Positions 1 through 12,396 are shown, counted from the first letter of the stretch. The stretch is 64,000 bases of DNA from Haemonchus contortus (GCA_000469685.2 LS997566.1:31986996-32050995), one strand, 5' to 3'. Made by a program: numbers and translations. The notes: generated by a model from the sequence alone, not told the origin.

Positions 1-544
1 TTTGGGCACTCAAGATATGGTCACGGAATTCGGCAAAAAATCGTGCTGGATTGGGTTAGGTCGTGTGTTGATCAGCAGATTTGCCTTCAACCTTACTGAT
101 CGTCGACTCATGAAGCTCGTTCAAAGACCATGAAGCGATTCAGGTTGCCAACTGGCAAGGAGGTGAAGGTGCTCAACATTCTACCTCTCAAATTCATCCT
201 CTCGATGTAATTTTTTATTATTATTCAGAACCATATGTAAGCGTATTGTCTCTTTCGTGATTGCTCGTGACGTGGACTTCCACGTTAGCAATTGCGACTC
301 CATAATTCGCCTTATCTCACCAGTATGCTTCTTCTCTAGCGCACCAAGGTGCAGAAAGTTTCTTTTTCTTTCATGGTGTGCAGCAGGGTACATTGATACG
401 GACCCGGAAGAATTTGGAGCTCCTGTTTGATATTGTTTCTCATCTCATCTAGACTGGAGCTGTGAGAGAGATGAATGTGGGGAACTATACTCTATACGTT
501 TCTCTCCCTGCGAAGAGCTTTTCTGTTTCAACCGATGGTATATA
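1..544. other. Unassigned sequence, no supported gene
   Basis: I see no supported gene here. A 70-codon open frame on the minus strand (181-393) is rich in charged residues and could be an exon, but it has no family match and no convincing splice sites. The sequence passes into a Helitron-like repeat at about 545. Confidence 0.4.
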
Positions 545-1320
545 TCCTATATATAACCTGCCAAGTGTGTCTGTCGGTTTGTCGGTGTGTTTGTGTGTGT
601 GTGCTTGTGTGTGTACGACCGGTAATTTATAACTCCTATTCGCGTGGACCTTGGGCGTCCAAATTTGGTAGGAGCCCAGGCGGCAGGATGGGAACACACG
701 GCAGGTGACAGAGCCGGACTCCGCCGACAGGGAGCGGTGCGTGCGCGATAGCAATTTTAGGTCGCAAATTTATATCTCCTGCATGCGTGGAGCTAGAGCG
801 CTGAAATTTGGTAGGATTACATTTTTTGTATTAACAGCCACTGTGAACCTCGGCGTTTCAATAAATATGACGGGATGGTAGGTGACAGGAACCGATATTA
901 TAATAACTGATAAGAGAAGATAAAGGACCTAAGAGAGGCCACCTACCGATCAAAATCCTACCGTCCTCGGTATTTACGGTATAGCTTTGAGCCTTCAATA
1001 TGTTTCATTCGATAAGACGGGACAGTAGAGTAGGTGGTGAGTGCAGTGATAGGGGCCCATTAGAGGCACGACGACAAGCAGATGAGAATTAGATCATTCT
1101 CTGCTATTAGATTACGACCGCTTCCCAGCAAGGTTTGTGCTCAATGAAGGATCCTTTGTGGTCGACATCATTTGCGACAGAACTTAACTGATCGCCGTAA
1201 TTTTGAACTATCAACTAGTGACATCTCCGTAAAGAAAAAGGTCCATTGATGACGACATCTGATAATGACGTTTTCGCCGCTCGAAACATTCACTACTTCA
1301 TCCGAAAACGCTATTGCCTG
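545..1320 (+). mobile_element. Helitron-like family 1 copy, 3' truncated
   Basis: The 5' end reads A|TCCTATATATAACC, followed by a GT-rich stretch and two of the family's roughly 145-bp modules (phrases such as 'aactcctattcgcgtgg' and 'aaatttggtaggag'). From about 890 it carries the family's conserved 3' domain, which is matched in inverted orientation near 8640-9060 and directly near 12890-13320 and 28290-28650. The terminal hairpin and CTGG end are not seen, so the copy is truncated. It has no coding capacity of its own. Confidence 0.6.
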
Positions 1321-2330
1321 ACGAGTCATCCGATCGCCCTCTTCTGAAAGTGCATGGAGCAGCTGGAGTCGTGACCACGTCTTATGTGCCCACAGCAGAA
1401 GGGTTTTAAGTGCGCTACTATTCGGTATGTGGAGGCAACGAAAAAATTTGCTTGCATAAACAGTTCTGGGTTTCCCTGAATATTATGAAGGGCTGTAGGT
1501 AGTCTTTAGGATGCGTAAAAGGGTTTTGCAAGAAAGGTCAAGACACTTTTTATAAACGAATGCGCTCCGCGTCACGCCTATCAGTCCGTCGTCCTCCCAA
1601 CTGCGCCATCGCTGCACATTTGAGCGCTGCTTGGTTCTCATATTAAAGCTACAAAGTGACATGACATTTTGGGAAACTGGGCTCGTAACTTTGTTCCCAG
1701 AATCGTTTTGTAGATTCGGAACCCAGATTTTAGATTAGCGTTTGAAAATACTCACGTCGGTACACGTCTCACCTTGAATGGTCACTGCAACCTAGTACTT
1801 TTCCATCGTTAGAAACACGAGGGTATATAATTTGTAGATAACTCTCAGGAAGGGAGGAGCGCTGAGGTGGAGGTGAGATGATTACCTCATGAAACAAGCT
1901 AGGATAATGTATGATTTGAATATTCTATTGAATCACCCCAGGTGCTTCTTCCCTCCTGATGCTCAGGTCAGAAAACTATTTGTTCTCAGCCAAGAAACAT
2001 TCCTGAGCACAATTATAGGCTAACTTCCTGCGCTTTAGCGCTCAATTTTGAAAAAAAGCAAATGTCTCCCAACGACATTATCACCTCCGATTTTTGTATA
2101 GACATACATAGCCTGATGCCACTTCAGATCATAGTCGCAATTTTAAAGCCTTCAGTTCACTCTATATTACTTCGTCCCTCCGCAGTACTCCATTAACCTG
2201 CCCACTAATTTACTGCTCTACATCTAAGAAGAAAATGTAGGATAGAGCTGGTGTAGGGTTGAGTTTTCCATAGCGCATAATGCCCAACTCGCTACCTTTA
2301 TCGTGAACCATAAACCTTCACAGAGGGACA
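1321..2330. other. Intergenic, nothing recognised
   Basis: About 1 kb with no open frame of note, no terminal repeats and no recognised family. Confidence 0.4.
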
Positions 2331-2394
2331 GTCAGGTAAACCGACAAACCGACAAACACACAAACCGATTAACCAAGGTACTGCTTTATAAATG
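2331..2394 (-). mobile_element. Helitron-like 5'-end fragment
   Basis: A short stretch of 'ccgacaaaccgacaaacaca' type ending in 'gctttataaat'. This is the reverse complement of the GT-rich 5' terminal region seen in the Helitron-like copies elsewhere in the window. Confidence 0.35.
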
Positions 2395-4432
2395 AGAGAA
2401 ATGCCCAACTCGTATTCCACCGACGGTCGGATTAACCCGTCGCAAAAATCGCTTACTAACTCCGTTATAACGCTCTATGAGGCTAAGAGTTCAATGTTTA
2501 GTTTTTTCACCTACCCGTTTTTTCACAGAAATCTAGGATCAAGTCTAGAAGAAATTGAAGCGATCCTTGCAAACAAGGATCCGTCTAACCCTCCACTTTA
2601 ATTAGGGATTACAGCTGGGTCCCATTTACCGTCTTAATTTACAAATATCACCCGAAGTGTTCGAAGACTCAATCTACGACTTTGAGGAATTAAAGGCACA
2701 CATTTTCAAGTAGCAGAGCTATCCATAATTTTCTTCCCTATTCCAGGAGAAATATAATGGAAAAAGTTGCGGCAAAGCAGATTTGGTTTGCAGGCAATTG
2801 CTCCACTACAAACCGTCAATCGAAAACAAATGACTAGTATCAACACCGCACAGCAATCTCTGTGGAGAGACGGAAATTGAGTCATTCTTGGCTGCATGAA
2901 TTGTAGGAGCGCTTAAATGAGGAGGAAGAGGAGCCACATCCACCCGAGTTCGATTGGCTATTAGTAAAGTATTATCATCTTGACTCCATCCTGAGTGAAG
3001 ATGAGACGATTGCCAAGGGTCGGGATCGAGCATCCGATCTCAAGTCAACAAGGCGACTCGGCACAGATAGGAGAGCGCGTGAAGCAGAGCCACCTAGAAT
3101 AAGTTGCTCTAATTACTGGAATGTTCCTCTGAACAATCACTGCAAGCTAAGGTATGAAGAGCCGTCTACACCGCGATATGTTGCAGCCCGGTAAGTGAGC
3201 TTCTCTATGTTTCACTCCTGAATGATTTGTGGCAAAGAAGGGACTGTTAAAACTGTGGTTGCGCGACGATGATAATTAATGTTTTCCATCTAGAGGGGGT
3301 GCAAAAATTGCACCTCTAGACAACAAGCGATGAGCGAAACTCAAGGGATGTTTTACGGACAACTCAAGAGCTTTTAGACCTAGCCTGAACACGTTAAAAG
3401 ATGTGCACCACTGATGACACACCTAAGTTGAGTGGAAAGACTCAACCTAGACTAATATTGCTGCGAGGGAGTGTAGAGACGTGTTGTGGAAGAACTATTA
3501 GACCGAGGCTAACAAGTTATTGACTGTCTTTGCAGTAGTCGTAGCACGCACCGTTTCAGAGCTGAGACGCTCATATTACTGCCAGACCGACACGTTTATA
3601 TTGAAATGTATCATGGAAAACAAAAATATAATGATACTACCTTCCCTGATAAGAAACAATAACAGATACTCGATCACTAGTGTGGTCCATTTGAAGTACC
3701 TCGTACTGCGACGTGGTAAACCAAACCCTTCCGACAAAACTTCGGCAGGAACGAAACACTTTCCTTCATCTTCAAACTGCACTTCATCACTACATCAACT
3801 CTACCTCAGTGTCATGAGACTACAGCCACGCACAATGATGAGTAGGTTTTTTTTGAATAAGTAATTTCACCAATTGATCAGAGGTGAATCGATCAAGTAT
3901 ATTGCATAGAGACATAGTGAACGAAGGCTGCTTACGAGGAAGGACAACAATTGATTTTGGAGTGGGATTTCTGTACAATCGAACCCCTTTCACTTACTGT
4001 GAATAGCCGGAATGCTTAGCTGAAGGGAAGGGAATGCCGGAAACGCATAGGAATTACAAATCTGGACAGAACCTGAGGTCAGCTTGGAATAAACGGGACA
4101 GTGCAGGTGGTATTCATCACGTGTGACGTTTGTGAGTACTCGACCTGCTATTCTTGATTTTAGGAACAATTAGTCGACCAGAGTTCACATCTTACTTTTA
4201 CTAGTTCTAATGACATAACGACTTTAGCACAGCTGATTGATGAGTGATTGACCCAGGCTCTGAATAGAACATACCGACGTTGCCGACTGATGATAACACC
4301 ACTATCAAAGTGGTTGTCCATGACCCCTCCTATCATCCTTGGTATGAACAATTGGTCGGTGGTCGGAAACGAATTTTTAAATCCTCATCGAAGAGATTGT
4401 TTCTCTTTCTTTCGTTTTCGTTTTTATGTTTA
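2395..4432. other. Intergenic, nothing recognised
   Basis: Short open frames only (for example 2392-2601 and 3520-3864, plus strand). None has family resemblance, splice context or a biased composition that would support it as a gene. Confidence 0.4.
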
Positions 4433-4845
4433 CCAGTTGGGCTACGCACGCTAATGCGTGCACCACATGCCCAATACCGCTTACATACGTCTTGTTCGAC
4501 GACCAATGTGAACAGTATGGCATCTTTCATAGTCCACGACCGGCGCGCGACCAGTCGCGCGATCGATCGCGCGACCGGTCGCTAGCGACTGGCGACCAGT
4601 CGCGCGATCAGTCGCGCGATCAGTCGCGCGATCAGTCGCGCGACTGGTCGCGACCCACCAGCGACTGGTCGCGCGACCGGTCGTGGACTATGAAAGATGC
4701 CTATAGGTTGACTTCCCATCTCATGACTACTTTCTCACCGCGCCCACGTGACATTCACACCCTTCGTCGTGCTTACGTGACTTTCGGATGGACGCACAAA
4801 CCGACCCACAAACAGACACACAAAGTTACCGCTTTATAGGTTGGC
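4433..4845 (-). mobile_element. Helitron-like family 2 copy carrying a GC palindrome array
   Basis: Read on the minus strand, the element ends with the hairpin GCACGC-ATTA-GCGTGC, about ten bases, then CTGG followed by T, the layout of a Helitron 3' end. The other end (about 4770-4845) carries the 'cgtgc...acgtgac...gacgcacaaac...acagacacaca' segment that recurs at 23940-24030 and 27910-27995. The interior holds a GC-rich array (4519-4702). There is no protein-coding capacity, so it would depend on an autonomous Rep/helicase partner that is not in this window. Confidence 0.6.
4519..4702. repeat. 12-bp-period GC palindrome array inside inverted arms
   Basis: Identical 25-nt arms (4519-4543 and 4678-4702, outer sequence ggcatctttcatagtcc) face each other. 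Between them lie tandem units of the type cagtcgcgcgat, a 12-bp period with near-palindromic TCGCGCGA cores, plus variants gactggtcgcg and accggtcg. The whole block can fold into one long stem or many small cruciforms. On the plus strand it reads as Ser-Arg-Asp-Arg repeats, which I take as a by-product of the repeat rather than a gene. Confidence 0.85.
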
Positions 4846-6100
4846 AAATGATTCCTGCGACAAAATGGAGACCTTTTTTTAAATCATTTCTAAATTTTTT
4901 CATAGCAATCACTCTTCGGAAAAATATTTACATATTTTATTTATTAAAAGTTAACAACCGTCTTTCATTTTTGAACCAATCACTGATGCCATCTGTTCAG
5001 GAGTGAGGGAGCTGTGACTCAAAGAAGTGATTGACTGCGGTTTTTGGATCACATTAAGTTACGAATTTCTTTTCCACAACGGGATGCTCGAAAAGGCGAA
5101 GCACATGTTAGCCAGAAGGGGGAACACTCCGGGATCACGACTGACGAGTAACCCGGAACTTAGCGGTATCGGTGAACTTTTGATGTGGGTCCAAAGCGAA
5201 TTTTCGACATGCATTTTCCCCTCTGTGGGGATTCCCCTGATTTACGGTTTGATCGTCCTTCTCTAACCTCGTTGGTCAAATGAAGGGGATCATAGAGGCA
5301 AGCGATATCTGTGCCCATCTAGTCTGCGTTTAGCATCTGATAGAAGATGGATTCCTTCAACCACCACAGAACGACGTGCTACGTTTTGAATGATCTATCA
5401 CTCCCTCGGCGAGATTTTGATGGAACTGTATCTCAAAGAGTGGGTACGTAAAACATCCACTATTACTTAGTTGGGCTCTAAGTATTGAAAAACAGAAAAC
5501 TGCTTAATTCATCTCTGATTTTTTTTATGTAGTCTAGACTCAGCAAAATACCACAGAAATTTTTCAACACACACGACGAGTTTTGTCCTCAAATCTTTAA
5601 TGGATTGGTTAGAGGCAGATAGTATTGTTAAGCTATACCTTGCGGGACCCCTAGTTTAGAGTGTTTTTGGCAAACCCCTCTCTCCAAAAGAATTTTCAAT
5701 TAGGATTGGAGGTCCGAAAGGGAGCTGGAGAAGATGCTCCGGTTGCTGCATGGAATATCCGAGGGAAAAGTTGGCGTTTCTGAGTCAAGCCCAAAGGGTC
5801 TCATCAAAATGCATCAAGTGCCCCAAGAACTTTATTTCGAGTGTTTTCTCAAACTACTACACGCAGTATAAGTAATTGACCAGCTGGTAACGCTTGATTT
5901 TGCTCTTTTTAATAATTCCCTTTGTCTTCTCTTATAACCACAGTTGGAAGTGAGTGATTCTTGGACCATAATGTCTCAAGAATCTTCAGAAGGCTGTGAG
6001 CCTGACTGATACTTGAAAGCGTCGAAAAATATAAAAACGAATAATAAGTAATGTAAATATTACCGTGGCCCGCCAGCGGGCCTCGCGGTCGTCAATGGGT
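4846..6100. other. Intergenic, nothing recognised
   Basis: No supported gene. The plus-strand frame at 5027-5266 has no recognisable features. Confidence 0.4.
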
Positions 6101-7644
6101 TAATACACTGGTGTGCAAAACTTAGGGACGAAAGCAACTTTCGATCACGGAACCTCTGCCAGACGACAGAGCTCCATGAGATTTCTTCCGTACCAATAGA
6201 GGATCATTACGGTATTGCACAGGAAGTTACTGGCAGAAAATCGAAATAGGACTAGCAAATAAGGCATTTTTATTGAAAGGTATCGACTACACATAGTTCC
6301 TCACAACTTATCGTAGTACTTCAAAAAAAGCGACGCGGTTCCTAATAGGGTATGTGATCACCACGGACAGCAGTAAATGCTTTGCAATGCGATCCCATAC
6401 TTTCTACGAAGTTGGAAATGAGTTATTGAGGTAGGGCATTCCACTCCTCTATCAGCGTGATTGACAATTGCTGGATGGTCAGTGGTGCATTTGGACGTGC
6501 TGCAATGCCTCTACACAGTGCATCCTGCACGTGCTCGCTGGAATTCAGGTCGGGGGGACGGGCAGGTTACTCATCCGCTGGATAACCTCTTGTGTCAAGA
6601 GCCCTTTCACCTGTGCTGTTCGATGCGATCGCGCACTGTTATCCATAAAAATGAATTCAGGGCTCACTGCAGCACTGAAAAGATACACATTAGGGAGGGG
6701 TTCCTTTTCACAGTAACGCCGACTGTTAAGGGTGCCACGCTCAAAAATCTGGAGGTCAGTACGGTTACGAAGCATGATGCCTAGACATACCATAACACCT
6801 CGACCACTAGAACGATCAAGTTCCACAACGTTTCTGAGAGAAGTGCGTGTCCCCAGCTCTAACCATGAGGGTGCGTCCAGAATCACTGCTCAGACTGAAT
6901 CTGCTCTCATCCGAAAAAAGCAAGCGGCCTCATTTCTTATCGGCCCGTTCGCTATGCTCCTGGCACCATCCTAAACCGCCTCGCCGATTCGCGAGGGTCA
7001 AAGGAACCCTACGTAGTAGTCGTCGGGCGAAGAGACCACCGCCGTGCAGTCGTCTTGCCACTGTAGTGAGTGGGATGGCTTGCTTTGAAATCCTGTTAAA
7101 TGACATTGCAATCAAACAAGCTGACTGACGTGGATCTCTTCTCGCCTGCCGCCCAATGTAGCGGTCATAACCTAGTGTACTTGTTCTTGGTCGGCCACCT
7201 CCTCTCCTTCGTGCAGCAGTATCACAGGTTCGGAATACTCTCCGTGCACGTGTAACAACGCTGTGAGCGATACCAGGTTCCTTAGCTGCACTCGTCATGG
7301 TTCGACCTTTTTCGATATTCTCGATGATCCTTCCTCGTGCCAGGTTATCCAGACGATGTCAGCGGGATATGATGTATAGAAGGATAACGCCACAGTACTT
7401 GGTAGCAACTAGCTGATTGACAAAAAAAATTTTTTCGTACCTAACAGCTCCCTCGATTTGTGCGGGTAGCCATATTTCTCGCTTTATTTGAACTATTCCT
7501 CCACCAAGGGATGTCCAACTCCCTGTGCACAACGGTCATAGGTCTGGCAATATAATCCCACACTTTCATTTATTTCCATCCAGTCCTCAATGTTTTATGT
7601 TACATTATCCATCTCGTCCCTAAGTTTTGCACACCAGTGTATTA
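6101..7644 (-). mobile_element. Tc1-like DNA transposon (degenerate, 1.54 kb)
   Basis: Terminal inverted repeats of 30 nt match perfectly: taatacactggtgtgcaaaa at 6101 and its reverse complement ending at 7644. Both are bounded by TA, the Tc1/mariner target. The length of about 1.5 kb fits a Tc1-class element. The transposase lies on the minus strand but is frameshifted (6545-7298), so this copy is probably immobile on its own. The intact termini could still be mobilised in trans. Confidence 0.9.
6480..7298 (-). pseudogene. Tc1-like transposase relic
   Basis: DDE-family transposase for cut-and-paste transposition, in at least two frames. The N-terminal part (7298 to 6930) shows a GRPRTS motif and the Arg-rich helix-turn-helix region of Tc1/Tc3 transposases, ending in WCQEH. 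The frame then shifts by one base at about 6930. In the new frame FSDESRF, with the first catalytic Asp, follows near 6910, then MDNSARSHR with the second Asp at about 6640, and a DLN..EHV segment with the final Glu near 6550. Internal frameshifts make it a pseudogene. Neighbours are non-coding repeats. Confidence 0.85.
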
Positions 7645-8201
7645 TTAGCCTGCCTATCTAGCATTTAGGATAATGCTCGTTGGAACCTTGGACAAACGCT
7701 GGCTTACAGTATTATTGAGAAACAACGATGTTCCGTCACTTGGTTCCCCCACGCAGCTAATAAAGGGCCGGATTTTAATGTATCTGGTGACCGCGCTTCG
7801 TTAGAGGGGAGTTTGTGGGTCTTTATGAGGGTATGAGGGCTGGACAGTTCGGATTATCCAATTTGAATCTACTGATCAACCTTTCATCGATACTCGCAGA
7901 TTTTGCGACACTAAATCATTTATGATTGACTACACTAAGATGAAAAGCATTTTCAGTCATTCGACGGTAAACAGAGGAGTCGCTGAGATAGAGTTCGGTT
8001 ATGGCTCGATCAAGTGTTTGAGGCATAAAGTCGAACTCACCACCTTTATCACATACCGTCATGCGTAGCGTTCCATTTCTCTAATGGGGACCTGTTATGC
8101 CCTAGCTTTTGAGTTTTTGAGCTCGACAGCGTCCTTTCTGTTACCCTTAGGGGCTAATGGGTAATCCTGAGGGAAAATCTAGGAAACCATTTTTATCGTA
8201 A
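7645..8201. other. Intergenic with a short dispersed repeat
   Basis: The segment at about 8090-8190 is related to 12155-12255 (shared phrases 'tatgccctagcttttgagttt' variants and 'tttctgttacccttrggggc'). Nothing else is recognised. Confidence 0.4.
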
Positions 8202-9716
8202 CCAGTCGGATCGCCCGGCTAACGCCAGGCTCTCCTCCTTCTTTTGTCGAACCCCCTATCCCGAGAAATGTTGAACTGGAAAATTTTATTCCCTTTTCAA
8301 AGTTTATAGTCTTTAAGTTTTTTCTGTATTCAGCTGAGTGAGGGTATGAAACTGCAACAGAGCTCGGAATCCTTCTCTCACACAACAGAAATCGAAAGCT
8401 TCCCTCTTTCTTTGAGTTGTAGTTGTAGTAAGTCTAATTCTCGACTCCTTTTTTGGAACAAATGGCAGTTCCCTGTACACGAAATTTGACACAGCACCAA
8501 GGAGGCAGTGCAAATGGTTTTCAGTCAAAGTCGGTGCTTACGCCTCCGATTGGAAGTCTCGAACTTTTGCTCTCTATCTTTGCAATAAATACTCATCAAA
8601 AATCCAACTGTTAGACAATCGAAGATGACGCTGTGGAGATGTTCTGAGTGATGATAGCACCGTATCAGATATTTTTTAACAATGGACCCTTTTCCTTACG
8701 GAGATATTGTTTGTTGAGAATTCTAGATTGCAGGCGGTCGAATAAGTTTTTTCGCAAATGACATCGAGCAAATAGGATCCTTCATTGAATCACAAACCTT
8801 GCTGGGTAGCGGTCGTAATCTAATAGTAAGAAATGAACAAAGTTCTAGTCTGCTTATCGCATTGCCCTAATGGGTCCCTATCGCTGCAATTACCACTCAC
8901 TTTTGTCACCCTGCTCTACCATCTCGCCTTATCGATGAAACATACTGAACGGTCAAAGCTACATCGTAAATACCGGAGACATCAGGATTTTAATCGGTAG
9001 GTGGATTCTCTTAGACCGCTTAATTTCTCTTATCAGCTATTACCGGTTCCTGTCACTGAGTTCTTACGATCCCGTCATATCCTGCATCACCTATTAGAAT
9101 GCTGAGGTTCTACTGGTAATAAGAAAAGTGATCCTACCAAATTTGAACGCTCTAGGTCCACGTAAACAGGAGTTATGAATTTGCGGCCAAAAATTACTAT
9201 CGCGCACGCCCCGCCACCTGTGCCTGGAGTCCGGCCCTGCCACCCACCATAAGTGTTCCCATGCCGCCCCCTGTACTCCTACCAATTTTGAACGCTTTGG
9301 GTCCACCGGAGCAGGAGTTATGAATTTGCGACCTGAAATTTCTATCGCGCACAACCTGCTCCCTGTGGGTGGAGTCTGCTCCTACCGCTTGTCATAAGTG
9401 TTCTCATGCTGCCCCCTGTACTCCTGCCAAATTTGAGCTTTCTAGGTCCACGGGACAGGAGTTATGAATTTGCGACCCAAAATTTCTAACGCGCACGCAG
9501 CGCTCCCTGTGAACGGAGTCCACCTACCATAGGTGTTCCCATCCTGCTCCCCTTACTCCTACCAAATCTGAACGCTCTAGGACCACGGGGACAGGAGTTA
9601 TGAATTTCCTGTCAGACAGACACACCGACACACACACACAAACAAACACACACACACACACAAACACACCGACACACCAACAGACACACTTAGCGAATTA
9701 TATGTATAAAGTAGGA
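8202..9716 (-). mobile_element. Helitron-like family 1, apparently full length
   Basis: On the minus strand the element starts A|TCCTACTTTATACAT at 9716 and ends with a GC hairpin (gcctggcgttagccgggc), seven bases, then CTGG|T at 8202. TC...CTRR termini, a 3' subterminal hairpin and A/T insertion flanks are the Helitron hallmarks. After a GT/CA-rich 5' segment (9605-9690) there are four direct modules of about 145 bp (starts near 9557, 9422, 9277 and 9132), then the conserved 3' domain. There is no coding region, so it is non-autonomous. Confidence 0.75.
9115..9610 (-). repeat. Internal tandem array, about 145 bp x 4
   Basis: The phrase 'actcctaccaaatttgaacg' recurs at spacings of about 145, 145 and 135 bp, each followed by 'ggagttatgaatttgcgacc'. 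The same module occurs once in the 28.0-kb copy, three times in the 12.4-kb copy and in several other copies, so copy number varies between elements. Confidence 0.85.
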
Positions 9717-10447
9717 TCTATGCCTTTCGGCTGAAGATCATGAGGAAGGCAAGAGGACTGCAATGCAGGCAGGATTCGCCAATATCCAATTGTATCTGCA
9801 TGCCCGTCAAACTTTTCACGACCTCAGCCGAATCCATAAAGTCTTAGACGTTACATTGATTAAGCGATGATCACCTTCGACTCTAGTGAGGCAAGCCCAA
9901 AACTTACCTCGCCTCCTTCGGGGTCTTCCCAAAGTTTCAAATAGACATAGTACTTGAAGTTTCCGTATCTGTATAGCTGCTCGTAGCCTCCGCAATTGAA
10001 ATATTGTCGTTAGGGACTGCTCGTTTCCGTTCTCTCCATTTTCTTTCATTTCTTCATTCACGCGAGATAGAACCTTCATTTTCCAAAGTTTGATTGCCGC
10101 TGTGTAAGAAGGATAAGAGAAAACATCGGATGCAAACAGGCCCTGTATTCAACTCAAGTGAGCCAAAAGTAAAGATTAAAGTTGATTCGGAACAGAAAAT
10201 ACTGACAGCAAGTAACAAGAAGTAAGTTGGAGAAAGTGAGTACTCTGGTCAAGGGAGTGGCTTCCTGTTCCTTGCGGGGCACTCTGCATTTGAAAACACT
10301 ACAGTATTATTTTGGCGGTAGGCCCCTTGGACTCGTTCATGGATTGGAAATTTCTCCGCAACGACGAAGCGACACTATCTCTTTATTCTCGTGAAACATC
10401 GAGTTTATAACCTTTGGGGCTAGCTACAAGTACCGATTGTTTTCAGA
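9717..10447. other. Intergenic, nothing recognised
   Basis: No supported gene. A minus-strand open frame at 9816-10079 has no recognisable features. Confidence 0.35.
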
Positions 10448-11245
10448 ATGGGATCGTTTGGTTCTCACCATCTTCCCGCTGCAAGAAAAAATAATGACAG
10501 GAGAAAGTTCCGATTCGCTTTTGTATGTCAAATGCCGTACTTGAGCCGCACTGGGGTGACGTTATAACAGGTGTAGGTTGCGGGTTCATGGTGAAGCTTC
10601 AACCCCATCATGAATCCATTGCGATAGAATTTCCAAAGCAGCCTGCGACAAATTATGCAAAACAGGAATTTTTTATGGAACTAAACAAACTGCACTGTTC
10701 TAGATAAAGACAAAACATGCGTTCCTGTTTTAGAATGTTTCTTGTGGTGCTATGCGATAGTTATTCATCTATCACTTGCGGAAGAAGGAGAAAGAGAAGA
10801 ACCTTTATATTGCTATATAAATCCTGACTGGTCTGTTGATTATGTGAGTTTACAGATACGTTATTAGTAGCCAAAAACTCTCGATAAACAAAATCTTCTC
10901 AAATCGCTGAATATTCTGGAATCCAGTCGCTCACAAAATCTTTTTTTTTTTTGAAGAAGAGCACGCTTTACTTTTTCCTCGTCCCAATAAACTTTCAATT
11001 TCAGGGAGAGATAGCGGAAGCTGAGGATTTTCTTTGTGTTGTCTGGGTTCGTTTCGAAGTTATGAACGGAACGATTACTTCACCTGAATTCAGATACTAT
11101 TTTGACGTAAGAAACAATTATGTTTTCTTGTTTTCCGATCATCTACATGGAGTTCTATCCGATAAGCTAAATCGGAGGCAGTAATCCAACGGCTTTCCAT
11201 TCTTTCGCACAGTTAACGCTGATGATTAGCCTACACGGATTCTAA
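10448..11245 (+). CDS. Possible small multi-exon gene (unknown protein)
   Basis: A speculative model. An acceptor-like tgttttcag ends one base before ATG at 10448, as expected for a trans-spliced first exon. The first exon (10448-10522, 25 codons, basic) ends at TTT|gtatgt. A strong later exon (11005-11106, 34 codons) lies between aatttcag and gac|gtaaga and reads GEIAEAEDFLCVV onward. A last candidate exon (11213-11245) gives an in-phase stop. All three are phase 0 and can be joined directly. One or more exons between 10523 and 11004 may be missing. I recognise no domain and there is no clear AATAAA downstream. Confidence 0.25.
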
Positions 11246-12396
11246 ACATTGCCTTCTTGAAAATACTCCATTTTTTCTAATAACCGACAACTGCTCTCCT
11301 TTTTCTTCGCTATATTTTCTGATACATGGTGACAATCTAATCTTCGGGGTGAGAAATTGATTTTTGGATAGCGCAGTTTTGCCAAAAATTTGAATCTTTA
11401 CATCGTCAGTAGAGATTCTGTCAAAGGCACAATTCACGATGGTTTTGGGCTACTCAGATAATGAGGAAAAATGAAAGAGAACATGGAGAATAGTGCGATG
11501 GAGACGAAGAAAGCACGCGAATCGGTGATTAGAAAGTGGCGAAAGACTTTTAAAAAGTCGGCTGGAAGAGATATAGACCAGAAAAATGAAATAGAGGGGA
11601 ATGGGGGACGGAACTTACGGGCGTCTGAGAATGTGCGCGGCAAAATGCGCGCCGAAGTTGGTGACGACTTGAATGACTTAAAGGCACAATTCGCGATAAT
11701 TCAATGGGCGGGTATGTCAATGACGTGCCCGCCTCTCATTCGAACAGATAGTCTGACGTGACATCGAATGAGAGGCAGACACGTCATTGACATACCCGCC
11801 CATTGAATACTGTGCCTTTGACCGCCTATCATTGCGGCCCAAATTTGAAGTAGAGTAAATTAGCAGTAGCAGCTGACCTTACAAAACTACTCCATTTCAA
11901 GTTTGTGCTACAATAATAGGCGCTAGAGTCGTTCGAATCGCCGCAAATTTCGCGGCGCAATTTGCCGCGCGCATCTCCGGGCGCGCGTGTGTGCCCATAC
12001 CTAGGGGGTATTTAGAAGAGCTGTGCAATGTGTGTCGTTGCGTACGTCTGTACGTCCTGTATGTGGGTCCTGGTGCAAATAGCGCAATCTGTATCGCCTC
12101 GACACTGGTCTGACATAACATTGGTCGATAGGAGTGGTATCCGGTCGATCCGCTAATGGGACTCCTATTATGCCCTGGCTCTTGAGTTTTTGGGCACGTG
12201 CGTTCTTTCTGTTACCCTTGGGGGCCACTGGATAGTCTTGATGGAAATCTAACAAGTCCTTGTCATCATTAACTGTGCCTTTAACACAATCTCATCCTAT
12301 ACCTCACTACTACCGCGCACTATTTGTTTTCTTATTTAGTTACTTTAGGTTCACGTTTACATCACTACTAATCCCTTTCTCCTACCCTCCATAACA
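11246..12396. other. Intergenic with a hairpin and short dispersed repeats
   Basis: Contains the motif 'caaaggcacaattcacgat' at about 11411 and relatives at 11680, 11812, 12281 and 33755, the long hairpin at 11699-11808, and a segment (12155-12255) related to 8090-8190. No supported gene. Confidence 0.45.
11699..11808. repeat. Near-perfect inverted repeat, 45-nt arms
   Basis: Arms at about 11699-11743 and 11764-11808 (attcaatgggcgggtatg and its complement) match with about three mismatches around a 20-nt spacer. The flanks also share 'aaggcaca' on both sides, so it may be a small palindromic insertion element. Confidence 0.85.

Noticed and set aside
4426..4839. 137-codon plus-strand frame with Ser-Arg-Asp repeats
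   Set aside because: The frame runs through the palindromic GC array and Helitron end; the repeats follow DNA structure, not a protein family.
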